Source: Phoronis australis
Taxonomy: Eukaryota > Phoronida > Phoronidae
Assembly (NCBI GenBank): GCA_002633005.1
Contig: NMRA01000260.1
Location: forward strand, 77,529-141,528
Direction of reading: 5' to 3'
Length of the DNA stretch: 64,000 bases
The translations under genes were made by a program, and so were the position numbers. Numbering within the stretch: position 1 is the first letter of the stretch; every line of letters starts with the position of its first letter. This document shows, piece by piece, positions 1-12,500 of the stretch. The notes below the pieces were generated by a model. It was not told the origin of the DNA and did not search any database. It worked only from the letters and a program-made list of their open reading frames with translations.

Positions 1-152
1 GGTTTGAGTTGGATTTTGGGTTAAGTTTAGGGTTAGAGTTAGGGATAGTGTTAGGGTTAGGGTTAGGGTTAGGGTTAGGGTTAGGGTTAGTGTTAGTGTT
101 AGTGTTAGGGTTGGGGTTGGGGTTGGGGTTGGGGTTGGGCATTGGGTTAGGG
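1..152 (+). repeat. Degenerate interstitial or subtelomeric TTAGGG tract
   Basis: Tandem GGGTTA hexamers run through the first 150 bases. The best block is pure TTAGGG at about 49-90. It is flanked by TTAGTG variants and then by a run of TTGGGG variants at about 108-138. The vertebrate-type hexamer is the ancestral metazoan telomere unit. The mixture of variants suggests an old interstitial or subtelomeric array rather than a live chromosome end, and unique sequence follows directly. Confidence 0.85.
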
Positions 153-472
153 TTACTTTAGCGTTCATACGGTCAGTTCTTTCCCGAAGCCTGAGATCAC
201 TTCTAAACTGGCTACAAACAAGATAAGAACAATTTTATAACAGTGAGATGTCTAAATCGAAAGCACATGTTAATGCACCTTTCAATGCTATCAATGCCTT
301 CCATTTCTTGTACTGATTAATTTTTGCATGAATTGTTACATTTCACTCCAGTTCTTCCGCAAACCGAGCAAGTTCTATAATCGATTGAATAATTCTGTAT
401 GAACAAGGATTGAATTTTTGTTGCGTATGTTTATCAGCACACACACGAACAGTGTGACCATAACATGTCTAT

Positions 473-770
473 CAGCGGCGGATTTAGGCCAAGGGGATTC
501 CCCCCCTCAATTTCTACCAGATACCTTTTGCAGTGCGGGTGTGAATTGCTAACAAGCACATGCGCGCAACCAGGGGGGTCGGGGGGGTGAATAAACAATG
601 CATAGACCCTGAACAAACCCCGTTTACCTTTTTTTTAGTCAAAAGGTCGGCAAACCCAAAAATTCGAGACATCCTGCATCCCTCCAGTTTAGGCTGGGCT
701 TGCGCATCTGCCGAAATTCTGGTGATTCCTGTGCCCTGGCCCCCCTAACTCCAACTCGTGGATCCGCCCC
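473..770. mobile_element. hAT-like MITE, copy 1
   Basis: The segment opens with CAGCGGCGGATTTAGG and closes with GTGGATCCGCCCC, an imperfect terminal inverted repeat. It contains C- and G-runs but no credible ORF. The flanks read ATGTCTAT on the left (465-472) and TGTCTATG on the right (771-778), which looks like a 7-8 bp target duplication. TIRs of the CAG(N)GGCGGATC type with 8-bp duplications are usual for hAT non-autonomous elements. A second copy lies at 30887-31040. Confidence 0.6.
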
Positions 771-1649
771 TGTCTATGAGTGTGACCGTCTGACACTTAG
801 TATCGCTTGGTCTTAGCATGCTGCACGTGCACTAGGCGTTGTTATGGAGAGATGATGTTTCCGTATACCCAGGAACACAAAAACATTGCATGAAGGCCAC
901 GTTCCACACTTAAGTTCACCAATAACCCGACTGATTTTGTTACAATGGACGTATGAAGTTATATGTTCCGTGACAATAGGTGTGTGTCATTTTGTTGCCA
1001 TGAGATGCCAATGTTACTTTTTCTGATTATTGTTCTGCAATTACACAATAGTCTACCCACAAAAATCAATTGACTTCACAGGTTGTAGGACATTGATGGT
1101 ATCAGTGATCTATGATGAATGCTGAAATGCGAAAAGCTATCGTGCTACACCGAACAGCAAAGTCCGCTATTTGAGTTTTACCAGTCTGAAATAACGTCTA
1201 ACTTGAAGGAATTTGTGTTTTGGTGAATATTGGCGGTTCCTGCCTCCAGATGCTGGGCACTAACAACTTGGTCTGAGTATTTTGAAACAGCGTCGGCAGT
1301 TCTAGGGAACCCGTAACGACACCCTTTAAATGCCCCTTTCTTTATGCATGACTCCTAATATAGCTTTGTCATGGACGACAGTGAATTTTCACTCTATCCG
1401 ATAGACAAAATTATATCTGAAGTTTCATCACGAAGTTCGCTAGGCCTACTCATTCTGAGTGGCACTGTTCCCCGCGCGGATTTTCTGGCCATTCCACTCT
1501 ATATTGGCCGGTTTTCTTACACTACTGTTATAACTCCTCAGTGAAGAATGATTTTGGTAGTAGATTTTTGAAGTGAAATTCATAGAAATTCTCCCTACGA
1601 ATTTATGAATCCACAACGGTCTAATTTTCGCAACGTCCCGTACAAAAAT

Positions 1650-1745
1650 GAACTTAAGTTTTCATCGAAAAACTTAAGTTTTTGGTCTGAAAAACTTAAG
1701 TTTTCATTCACGAAAACATAAGTTTTTGGCGAAAACTTAAGTATT
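1650..1745. repeat. Degenerate tandem repeat around AACTTAAGTTT
   Basis: Five copies of the palindromic core AACTTAAGTT (one mutated to ACATAAGTT) occur at roughly 15-33-base spacing, separated by variants of TTTTCATCGAAAA and TTTTTGGTCTGAAAA. No coding potential is visible. It may be a small satellite or the remains of a fold-back element. Confidence 0.55.
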
Positions 1746-1859
1746 TTGGAACAAGTTTTTTGGAACGAACTTCAGTTTTCATAACTTTTCAGCATGAAAT
1801 TCCAAACTAAGCATAGGCCGGAATAAATCATCCGTTTTGCTTAATGATATTTTGATGTT

Positions 1860-2118
1860 CGACATTCGGCTGACTGGGGCGCGGAACGCACCCGGGATAA
1901 CGGCGGCCCGGTTGACTCAGTGGAGTGAACTGACAGTCGTCGATAACCGGCCGCCCACGGTTAGTCACTCCGGCACTGACGGAAATGAGCGAATGGTGTC
2001 GGAATTTTCCGATGATTTCATCACATCCGGGAATTCTGCGCGACAAGAAGTGCGCAGAAACAGTATTTCCCAGTCGACAAGATTTGGAAGTGAACTTTTT
2101 ACGGAGTTCGTACGTTTT
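1860..2118 (+). promoter_or_regulatory. CpG-rich segment ending in a splice donor; possible CNOT4 first exon
   Basis: This stretch has clearly more CpG dinucleotides than its surroundings (for example GGGGCGCGGAACGCACCCGG near 1877). It ends at a consensus donor, TTTT|GTAAGT, at 2119. The CNOT4 start-codon exon is itself preceded by an acceptor (6485-6491), so a non-coding first exon must lie further upstream. This is the best candidate seen, but the link is inference only. Confidence 0.25.
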
Positions 2119-2842
2119 GTAAGTAAATTTAAGAGTTGGCTGTACTCACCACACCATATAGATTGCTGTAGATATTAAATACATTCTTGTCGTTTCAATT
2201 ATTAAACATTTGTGACCGCTCAGTTTTGTTAAAGACTCTATTTCTCTCAAAACAGACCCAGACTATTCGCCTTTCGGACACTGTTCAATATTTTTTATTC
2301 ATTATCAATCAATGGTATTTTCGGTGTAATAGTGAATTTATTATGTCAGAGCTGTAATTTTTATTTCCCTAATACTCAGAAAACAAGCCTGCGCTGGCTT
2401 TAATGTCAATGTACCTGGCCTGAGTCTGATCAGGTGAGGTTATGAGAATGACAACTGTCGCCTTCCGAGCTTCATTTCACTGATTTCAGTGAGGCGGTTG
2501 CGCATCCTAATCAATCCTTTACCCCATAGACAACCTGTGTGTAAATTACTGTTACAGACATACTGAAGAAGGTAATTACCAGTCGCAAATCGAAATTTTG
2601 CCTATGGTAGTTGCAAGGCCTGATCTAAAATGCTATACCGGGTGGCGAGTGCTAACCAACAGGTATAACGTGCCCATTTAGAACCTTCCTGGCAGTATGT
2701 ATACAATAAAATTAAATGGCGAAGTATAGCTCTACTGAACTACGACCACCATTTTACGCTCGCCTTTTTGAGAAATCAAGAACATTTGAGAAGATATAGA
2801 CACCGGTGCCCTAAAGTACTGAATATAAGCATAAAAAGCAGT

Positions 2843-3091
2843 AGGCAATGACCATCGCCTCTGTTGGCCCGAACCAGAGGCGATGCAGAGGCTATAGGTG
2901 CTCTGTACTCCGGAAGCTTTTCGGCGAATTATGCCTCGCACCGACTAAACCATCAAATTCACGTTGTTATAAATACCTTTTGCGTTTAGTCGGTGCGACG
3001 CATAATTCGCCGAAAAGCTTCCGGCGTACAGAGCGCCTATAGCCTCTGCATCGCCTCTGGTTCGGGCCAACAGAGGCGATGGTCATTGCCT
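2843..3091. mobile_element. Fold-back element with 108-bp arms
   Basis: Left arm 2843-2950 and right arm 2984-3091 are near-perfect reverse complements around a 33-base loop. Both outer ends read AGGCAATGACCATCGCC toward the loop. The whole would form a long hairpin. ORFs in this interval are mirror images of each other and are not genes. A diverged single arm of the same family lies at 53738-53840, which shows the sequence is dispersed. Confidence 0.8.
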
Positions 3092-6064
3092 AAAAAAGCA
3101 GCTGATTGTCATACTACCCAATGTCCGTTAGCAACTGCTCATTTGATATCATGGCCATATATCAGCCTTCACAAAATATATGTGTTTTGGCAATCTTAAC
3201 CCTTTGCTTGTTTCCGTAAGCAGAGTTTTGAAACGGTCGGTCATATCGCTGGCCATTTTAAATGAGGCCCTAAAGTCGTGACCTTTTCGTTTAGACGGAA
3301 ATGCACGAAGTAAGGCCACACAAATCAACTACAGGGCTTATAGTTACTCTAGACAACATAAAAATGCATTGCATTGTTTATTAATTCAGTTTAAATTGAA
3401 ATAAAATGTTAAGAACCCGGGTTCATTTATTGCTTTGTCCTTACAAAACTTGATGGACCCTGGGACATTTTGATACATTGTTCAAGCTACCCTTGGAGCG
3501 CATGTTTGAGCAAATCTGAATGATGTATATTTTCGAAAATATATTCTGAAAGTGCCCAAACAAGTGGATTAGTGAAATGTGCTGTTTTTAAGATACATTT
3601 GAAAAAGGAATCCACTCACTCACTGTTTATTATAATATTGTGAATATCAAAATGTTCGGGTGTTCGTTTGACATTTGTAAGCAGAGGAACGCTGGAAACT
3701 TCAACGCTAGATGTCGTGGCACCGCGCAGAAGAAGAAATAAGATCGTTTACGACTTTAGGGCACTCATGACTTTAGGACCTCTGGCGGTACAACAAATCA
3801 GGTTTGCCTGCCAAGCATTTTCCCAGGATCAATTATATCTGTCAGTGAATCCACGTTTTCTTGTAGGAAATGTATTGTCCTCTCAGAAAACTTTTCTAGG
3901 TCGCGAACATATTTTCAAGCTTACGGACATTTTTTCAAGCTTGCGGATACTCTGCTTGAGACATGCACGGTTTAGTCTGACTCCAGCACTACTGGCTACA
4001 CTCTACCAATATCGTTAGATGTGACGTATTATAATTAGCGGCTTCAACTGTGATGACAAAAATCATCTTTTAAACTTTGATTCCCTTTAGATTTAGATGA
4101 GTTCAATCCCCACTACTCCCCCTTCCCACCCGCTACAACCCCCACTCCCTAGACCCCTCTCCTTATCCGCTGATTGCATGAACAACGATATGGCTGGCGG
4201 TCACAAATATATGCATTCACCTTCACACTAACTTCTTCGCCATTTTGCCGAATGACATGACTTTTAACGTCAAAGTCTTGCATTTCCTCTCGACAGGGGA
4301 TCATATGCTGTCCTCTCGAGAGAACATGTTTTCCACGAGAGGACAATATATGTAGTCTCAAGGAATTGAAAGTTTTAAACGGACATGTTATATCTTACTA
4401 TTACCAACCAACGCAGAAACATCGGGTGATGAAATAAGTCAGCTGTACATGTGGAAATATCTACACTATACAGAAAAATGTTGTGTTCCCACACCATTTT
4501 ATCAAAAATACTTTTGCAATAAAGTTTATGTCGTAGTTGAGAAAGCCCACTAAGCTAATTTTTAATGGGTAATTCTTCGAAATGGTAGCTGCGAATCAGC
4601 AATGCCCATTATTCAGTGAAAACTGGTTCCCTGCAACCATTTTGAAGAGGGACTCGTGTACTCAATGCTTGTTGTTTTTACTTAATCATGTATGCTATTT
4701 GGAAACAAGGGTAGCTTTCAATGGTTTCTTGTGAGCAATTTCTGGAACGGCTGCTAATTTCGTTGGTGATATAAATGCTGTCTTTAATTTCTATTGTCTG
4801 CCACCTAGACATATGTCTAAAGAAGAGGAATCGCAAAGTTAAAAACAAACTGTTTGAACATTTATTGGTAAAAAATTTGCATATTAAAATGTTAGTTTGT
4901 TTATCTGATACGAAGGAGAGTTTCGATTTTTTTATGCAAATACATCAAATAAAAACTTTAAAACAAATATGTGTAAATGCCATTCGAATGTTTAATATTG
5001 ACAAGAGGTGACTTACAAGAGCCAAGCTCATATCAGATGAAAAAGTACAAACCTATTCACCCTTTTTAAGACTGAGTGTAGTTGATTTATCTGTGTGGCA
5101 CTCGGATAAACACTAATCAGAAAACATTCTATCACTTCTTGTTTTTGAACCTGATTTTCAGTCTGTGTACCTGCTTTTCTTTTTCAAAGTCGTGTTATTG
5201 GTTTGTTGGTTACTAAAGTTTAGGGTGATTTAGGACTGTTCGTTATCTTTTGAAAAGCTCATTAGTCACATGATTATAGACTTAGGTCTTGTAGCAGCAT
5301 GTATTTTAAATCGTTAAAGAAGCATCATTGATATACATCTTGTTCTGAGATAGCATTACATAGCATTTAGCTGAAAAGTTGAAAGTCTTATGACAAACCA
5401 CCGTATGGCATGAGTTGTTCTTCATGTGTACAGCTGTACAATTGAACACATTACTTCTCAAGGCAAACAACTGATGCAGTTTCAGGATTGTCAATGACCG
5501 TACTCGAATTCTGATATGGTGAATTTGTCTAAAGTCTCTAAATCATCACATGTTGGTGACAGTCCTTGTGTCAGGTCAGTTCATGGTAGTGACCTAGTCA
5601 TGTTCTCTGGCTCTCAAGCCATCTACTTGTGTCTGAGAACTAGTTTTTAAGGATGTGTAGTGCCTTACCGACTAGTCTGTATAGTTCACCAAATATCTAC
5701 TCAACTATAGATTTTAATTCAGTTACTAGTAAAGCATATATGAAAGTACTTAGAAAGCCTATAGAATTTAGTGTCTGACTTTATTCCATTATACCTTTAC
5801 TTGAGTCACATGACCCTTTTTGCAAAATAAAGAAGGAAAAGAAAGGTAAATCGATAGCAAAATTCAATAATACAGGTAACTTTTTTTTATAAATATTCAA
5901 GATGGAATCTCAAAAACGCTGTTGCAGTCATTTCGTGTTATGCAACTTTTGATTTTTTGAAAGCCCGTCATGCAAAAAAGGAACGTTTTAAAAGCAATTC
6001 CTAACAGTGTTTTAGAAAAAATGCATGGTATCTGAGTGTTGCATATGAATCTCATCAGCCAGGC
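3092..6064. other. Non-coding stretch upstream of CNOT4
   Basis: No recognisable gene, RNA or element was found. The longest ORF (3668-4018, 116 codons) has no familiar motif and no splice context. A small hairpin, TCCTCTCG paired with CGAGAGGA, lies near 4310-4343. Any non-coding first intron of CNOT4 would cover this region. Confidence 0.5.
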
Positions 6065-6074
6065 TTTGGATTTT

Positions 6075-6426
6075 GTAGGGTCCTACAGTATCTTAAGGTG
6101 CGTGTTGTAGGGTCCTACAGTATCTTGAAGTGCGTGTTATAGGTTCCTACAGTATCTTAAGGTGTGTGATGTAGGGTCCTACAGTATCTTGAGGTGCGTG
6201 TTGTAGGGTCCTATAGTATCTTAAGGTGTGTGTTGTAGGGTCCTACAATATCTTGAGGTGTGTGTTGTAGGGTCCTATAGTATCTTGAGGTGCGTGTTGT
6301 AGGGTCCTACAGTATCTTGAGGTGTGTGTTGTAGGGTCCTACAGTATCTTAAGGTGTGTGTTGTAGGGTCCTACAGTATCTTGAGGTGTGTGTTGTAGGG
6401 TCCTACAGTATCTTGAGGTGCGTGTT
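6075..6426 (+). repeat. 32-bp minisatellite, 11 copies
   Basis: Eleven head-to-tail units of 32 bases begin GTAGGGTCCTACAGTATCTT and end with GAGGTGCGTGTT. Differences are few single-base changes (A/G in the AAGGTG/GAGGTG part, C/T in GCGTG/GTGTG). Each unit contains the inverted repeat GTAGG-GT-CCTAC. The array ends about 65 bases before the acceptor of the CNOT4 start-codon exon, so it lies in that 5' intron. Confidence 0.93.
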
Positions 6427-6491
6427 GAGTTTGGTTAGTTCCTGTTAATTGACAGGTATGCCTTTTAATTATTACATTTTTGTGTTTTCAG

Positions 6492-6538
6492 CGAGTTCTT
6501 CAAGCGTTCTTGCTTTTTCTAAGCTGAGATTAAATACA
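6492..6538 (+). other. CNOT4: CNOT4 5' UTR part of the start-codon exon
   Basis: A T-rich tract followed by TTTTCAG gives an acceptor ending at 6491. The following 47 bases lead to the ATG at 6539. At least one upstream non-coding exon is therefore expected. Confidence 0.55.
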
Positions 6539-6565
6539 ATGTCTGTTGGCGATGAAATTGTTGAG
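6539..6565 (+). CDS. CNOT4: CNOT4 coding exon 1 (start)
   Basis: It encodes MSVGDEIVE, with the donor GAG|GTATGT in phase 0. It is nine residues long, so the RING begins at the first codon of the next exon. Human CNOT4 has a similarly short leader before its RING. The start was chosen because it is the only ATG joining in frame to the RING exon after a good acceptor. Confidence 0.8.
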
Positions 6566-9500
6566 GTATGTGTTTTTATTTTGTAAGTGTTGCATCCATA
6601 ATTCTCATTGTGGTTTTCGTACTGCATCTGTTGACTAGCATCTGTTTTTGTTTTTGACAAAATGATTATTTGTTCTGAATCATATTCAAGTATTTAGAAC
6701 TTCACACACCTTTATACAATTTAGTTACAACAGCTTGTGAAAAAGTAACTGGAAGAGCCCTAATTTGTGAAATTCTAACTACGACTGGGCTCCATTCTTG
6801 GCATAACGTTAACTCGTCAAATGCGACCTGACGGAATTCTCAGGTCGTCAAAACAGGCAAAATTCGTATGGGGGTTTGGTAAAGCCTGGGCCCCTAAAAC
6901 AGACACATAGTTGGGAAGAGCCATAAATTAAATAAATGTCATACCTGAAATTGCAAAAACTGTGTCTTCCAGTGTACCCAAGATCTGCAGGACAGAATTT
7001 TTTGTTATTTAGTCGGATCAGAAAGTTAGGAACTTGTCTCACATGCCTTTTCGGATGGTTCACGCAGGTTCACAGAAGCAGACGTTCGTCACACGTTACC
7101 TGTGCCCGACTCACAAGTGGTCCCTTCCGATTTCTACCAAACGATTCAGACTTCTTTCGTAGTATTATAAATGATTGAGTGCCCATATGTATGCGTGGCA
7201 ACTTCATGGCATCCTGGGATTTCTGTCAGGTCAACAAACAAAATCTGAGGTCGCCAATTACATTTTCCACAGGGAACCCGTTTCCAGTCTAGTTTGAAAG
7301 TTGTCATTGTGCCAAGTCCACCCTGTGACATTGCTGTTGTTGCTTAAAATGGAATTTTTCCTTTTTGAATGCATTTTTTGTCAATTCAACAAGTTCTGAA
7401 AATATCAGCTGGTCGGAGTGAGCTGTGTTCTCTCCCTTTTTCGTTCCAAATAACTGTGCTCAGTGGCTGAGACCTACACTGATTGTCAATCTTGGCTGGA
7501 GTATAATAACAATTTGCCATTTGATTTAAGGCTAAGTTTGCCAGAGACGAATAATAAAACTAATACAATGGGCACACAGCCTTTGTATCATTTGTGTAAC
7601 TTGATCGCAGCGTCACACGTGCAATTCTGGCGAACCATGGCTCGGTTTGGCGACCTACAGAGGCTTGTTTAATGAAAAGGGACTTAGACAGAAATTTGTT
7701 CTTGTGCTTCTCATAACTATTTCTGAAAAATAGTTAATACCCACTTTAGCAAAGGAACAAAGTAACTGAGAATATAACCATAATTGTTACTTAATGAGAG
7801 GATGTGTACAAGTTATTATGTGACAATGATGTGACAATATTATATGAGTAAACCTTTATTTGTCATGTGGGAGCATGGAACCCTAATTTCTGTCATAAGT
7901 GGAACAGAACTCATGTAAAAATCCCAAGCCGCCACAAAGTTGCCATGCCATATCGTAGCACGCTAGATCAAAATACTAAAGGAAGCAAACAGACAGATGT
8001 AAGGAAGGAACTGATTGCGTTGGTCTACCTCTGGAGATGAGTCTGTGTACAAGATATTGGGCCCGAGAGGGAAAAAATAGAAACTTTCCATTGGAGCAAA
8101 AGAAAAAAAATGGCCAAGGAGTTTTGGTGACCTCAGTTCCTGTTTGGAGATCTGGTAACTTTACCAGGTTGCATTTGGGGAGTTGACATTATGCTAATTG
8201 TCGAGCCCTGAGAACTTGTTTTTAAATTTCCTACCAATAACAGAAATTCAGGAAAAGTTACCAACACCTTTTGCAGTATGTAAAATGTGCCAAAATGTCA
8301 AAAAAATGCTTGTAATTCCCGTGTAATATGTATCTTTCTCAATCACTTTGTTTCAGTGCCCTCTGTGTATGGAACAGTTGGAGATGGACGACCTTAACTT
8401 TTTTCCATGCACATGTGGTTACCAGGTTGGTAAATAATTGTTGCCTAAGTTGTTCAATATGTCATTGGGCCAGTGTTTTTACTTAGTGCTACTCTGCATA
8501 AGCGCAGTTACTTGTACTGGTGTTCCCCTGTATCGTGGGCTTGAGGTAAAATCTACCCTTTTGACAGTAAAATTTTTAGACGCTTTCGCTATTTTACGGA
8601 AGGAAGTACCAGACAGGAACTGCAAGGCATTCTTTCTAAGTCGTACAGTAATTGCCAGCACACAGCTATGTTGCCTTTGAGCTGGTGCACCTTCCCCAGT
8701 TTTGACCAATATGCAGAATTTTCTAAATTATTGTGCTGGTACACCCTCCAATGTCTTGTCATGAAAATCCAGTTTGTCGTCAACAGTACTTTGCTGAAGT
8801 GAAAATGAATACAAGGTTAGTCTGTGACATGAAGGGCCAGAATGACTACCAGTCTTGTTTTCTTTCCCAGAAAATTGGGATTATAAATTGTTGCCAAACA
8901 CCTTAATAAGTTAAGTGCTACAACTACTAAGTGTATTGTGAATGTGGCTTCATCCATTGCCCATTTTGTTCGTAGATATGCCGATTTTGTTGGCATCGCA
9001 TTCGCACGGACGAGAATGGCCTTTGCCCAGCTTGCAGAAAGCAATACAGTGAAGACCCTGCTGAGTTTAAGCCCCTTACAGATGATGAGTAAGTTAACAT
9101 TTGTGTTATAGACAGTGGTATGGGAAGTTTGGGAACAGTGTTGTACTTACCTACGATCTTTTAGAAGCGAACTGATAACATAACCAACTTTTTGTGCTAC
9201 ACATACATTTTTTTCCACCTTTTGCTAAGTTTTTGGATTTAAGGAAAATAAAACGTACATGTTTATATGAAAACAAGGATGGTTCCTTGAAGTTATTTTA
9301 ACCAATTTTCGAAGTATCTTTTTTCCAGCAAGAAGACAAATAAATTTCTTTAATGTTATATGAAAATCAAAATTTGATACAGAATGGGTGGGTTTTGGTG
9401 TCAAACTTTGAATATCTGATGAATGATGGAAGATAGCCCTGTAATAATTTTGAACTTTTACAAAATTGAAATGGTTTCTAATCCATTTGACCCATCGACT

Positions 9501-12500
9501 TTTAAGCACCAGTACTTTTTATGTAAAACTGGAGTCATTGGTTACCAAATGTTTATGTTTTGCAGAAAAGAACCTGGATGTATCGTCCATCTGTACTGTT
9601 CTTATGAATTTGTATGTCCTTTCAGTCTTTGTTGTTTCAATGGTTGAATCAAAAAAGTTAATTAAGCCATAAAATTCTCAAGTCAGGGTGTTATCTCTGT
9701 TGATCTTTCAGAACCAAATGTAATAAATTTAACGTAACTCTCGGTAAATAACTCCTTATCTCGATAGATGGACTACTGTGGTTCTTTTATTTGCTGATCA
9801 ACAGCATACAGTTAAGTCTTGTGAGACCCCAGGAGTGAGGGCGTGCGTGCTTGTGTCAGGAACTCTTCAACTTGACTTATTTGTGTCCGTCTTGTGCGTG
9901 AATAAATTGTATGTAAAGTTTCAAAAAAGTTAATGATGGAATAGAAAGGAATTTCAAACATCATTTAGTCTATACTGCACTTGCAGTTAGAGGACACGTC
10001 ACTGTCCCCTGGCCACTACCTCTTCGGCTCACCCTCAAGTAGCCAAACTAATGTTTTGTCCTGTTTCAAACTGTCACCTTTGTAACTTACAAGTGATTCT
10101 AACCTCATAGGGAATTATTTTTTGTTCTTTTGAGGATAATTTCTGGGCCTGGTGAGAGGAGTTTTGTATGAATCTTAAATATTTTGGAGGGTAATGGGCT
10201 GAAATGGAGGGCCTTGACATAGAATTATAGCCGTAAGTGTGCACTTGGTCATCCCGTGACAAATGCTTTTTTTTGTTTGCTCAAAGTTATAGTGTGAAAA
10301 AAGATCTGGTGAAAAAATACTGATGGGGATTGGGTAATGCAAGGTTCATTTTGTTTTGCGCAAGTATTGTTGGATACAAGGATGGTGTCTGCAAGTGTTC
10401 CAGTATTTTTATGAAGTCTCTAAGTTCTAGAATTAGTGAACTTAAAGGCTATCTTCAACGGTAACACCTGTAAATTTGGTTCTTACAGTATATTAAGAGC
10501 ATCGCTGTGAGCCAACTAGTACCATAAATTGAAAAATGTAACGAACTGTATTGGTTTGGTTTTGTCTACGTCACCGCGACAATCACCTTGTAATTCAAAC
10601 AGTTGCGAATAACACCCGCAGGCAATGGTGTTCTATTCAAACCCCTGTTGAATACAATTGTTATCGGTCTTTTGTTATTTGTTCTGGGCTCTCGTGGTGA
10701 CGCAACATGGCACAAAAAGGCAGCTTCACCTATCATCTGACAGGCTTACATTTGCATGATTGAACTCGCATTTTGTTTACTGTCTGTTTAGACCTTCTGT
10801 TTAGACCAATAAATCTAAAATAACAAAATTCCGTTGAAGTTGGACTTTAATTAAAAAATGATGGTTGGATAATTTATCAGATGCACATTCCAATGGCAAT
10901 GATCTGTCGGGCAAAAGTGAAAATGCCGAGAAAAACAAAAAGCTTAGGTAAAAATCCTTGGAGGAGGTTGGGCTAAATAAGTTGTGAGTCCCTGCATATC
11001 AAAGTACTAGTTTGGTCATGCTTGGTACATAGAGTATTACCCTGGAGCCTAAATCCTGGCATGTACTGAATGGACCACATCAAAATCTTGTCTTTTGTAT
11101 GATGATATTCTGTTAATTGCTTGCCAGCTGCAAAGCTCTCTGTGAGTTTATTATCCCGTTTGACTTCTTTTTGATTAGTTACGACTCTAACTGCAGCAAA
11201 GTTACTTCCCTGAATTATTACTTGTTGATTTCTTGCCCAGTACAGCATTATTACTCTTCAGTCATGTTTGTTTTCTGCCTTATTCCTAATGTTCACACGG
11301 TACTTCTTTACTTATTTTGCACACAATATGGTGGACGAGTGAAATTCTATTTTGTCAAATTTATTCATCTAATTGAAGGTACTACCATAGTTTGTACTGT
11401 GTATTTGTCAACGTGAAGTAAATATCTTTAATTTGCTGTAATGTTATTAACCTTTGACAATGGAAAAATACAATTTGGCAATTGTGTTGTGTGAAGTGAA
11501 GGAGACTTAGCTTACTGGCAACCGACATGAAATTTGTGCAGAACTCCGTAATAGCTACATTGGTCTCGTGGAGAAGACAAGTCAAGTTGTCTATCTGAAT
11601 AAAATGCTGTACAATACCCCTTAAGAATAGCCAGTACTTGGTGGTTATGATTCAAGCTCTTTGATTCCTTTTGGTAAATTCACGATTTAATGTTTGTTTT
11701 TGTTTCAGACTGCAGCGAATCAAGAAAGAACGAAAGCAGAAAGACTTACAAAGGAAACAGAAGGCTGCAGAAAATAGAAAACACTTGGCAAATGTCAGGT
11801 AACATCTGCGGCTGTACTGCCATCCTAATATGTATGTTAATTGTTTTTTATGCGAGTGCATTTAATGCTTAATCACTATTAAAAGCCAGGTCACCATATT
11901 TATGAGATTAATTTACGCTACTGTGAAGAACATAGGTTGTGTTATTGATTATGACTATTTTGACTCGTTACCCTGACACGTAGACATTAAGCTCCGTGCA
12001 TGCATGTGGCAGGTTTGAACATGTGTAGAAATGCAACAAAGCAACACCTTAGTGAATAAAGCTTATAGTCTGTCTTGTGCAGAAACTTTTGAATCTGCAA
12101 AACTTTTTATTATGCCCACCTTTTCATTGTAGAGTTGTTCAGAAAAACTTGGTCTTTGTGGTCGGCCTGTCAACTCGACTGGCAGACCCGGAGGTGCTAA
12201 AAAAGCATGAATACTTTGGAAAGTTTGGCAAAATTCACAAAGTTGTCATCAACCAAAGCACGTCTTATGCAGGCTCTCAGGTAAGTGCACTCGTCACCTA
12301 GTCGTCGATGGTGATGGAGTTTTTGTGCTCTGTTGTAGAAAACATTTTTTTGGCATTGTGCTAGACTATGTGCTACTTTCTCAATTTGTTGTCATTATCA
12401 CGTGGCATCAGGAGGGTTCAAATTCGGACGCTTTCTGGTGCAAACATCATGGATCTACTTCTGCTGGAAGGTAGTTGACAGAATGCATGATCCCTTTGTC

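Noticed and set aside
2732-3199. Several overlapping ORFs with mirrored peptides
   Set aside because: They are the two strands of the fold-back arms at 2843-3091.
3668-4018. 116-codon plus-strand ORF
   Set aside because: No recognisable family and no neighbouring exon. It lies upstream of CNOT4 without supporting signals.
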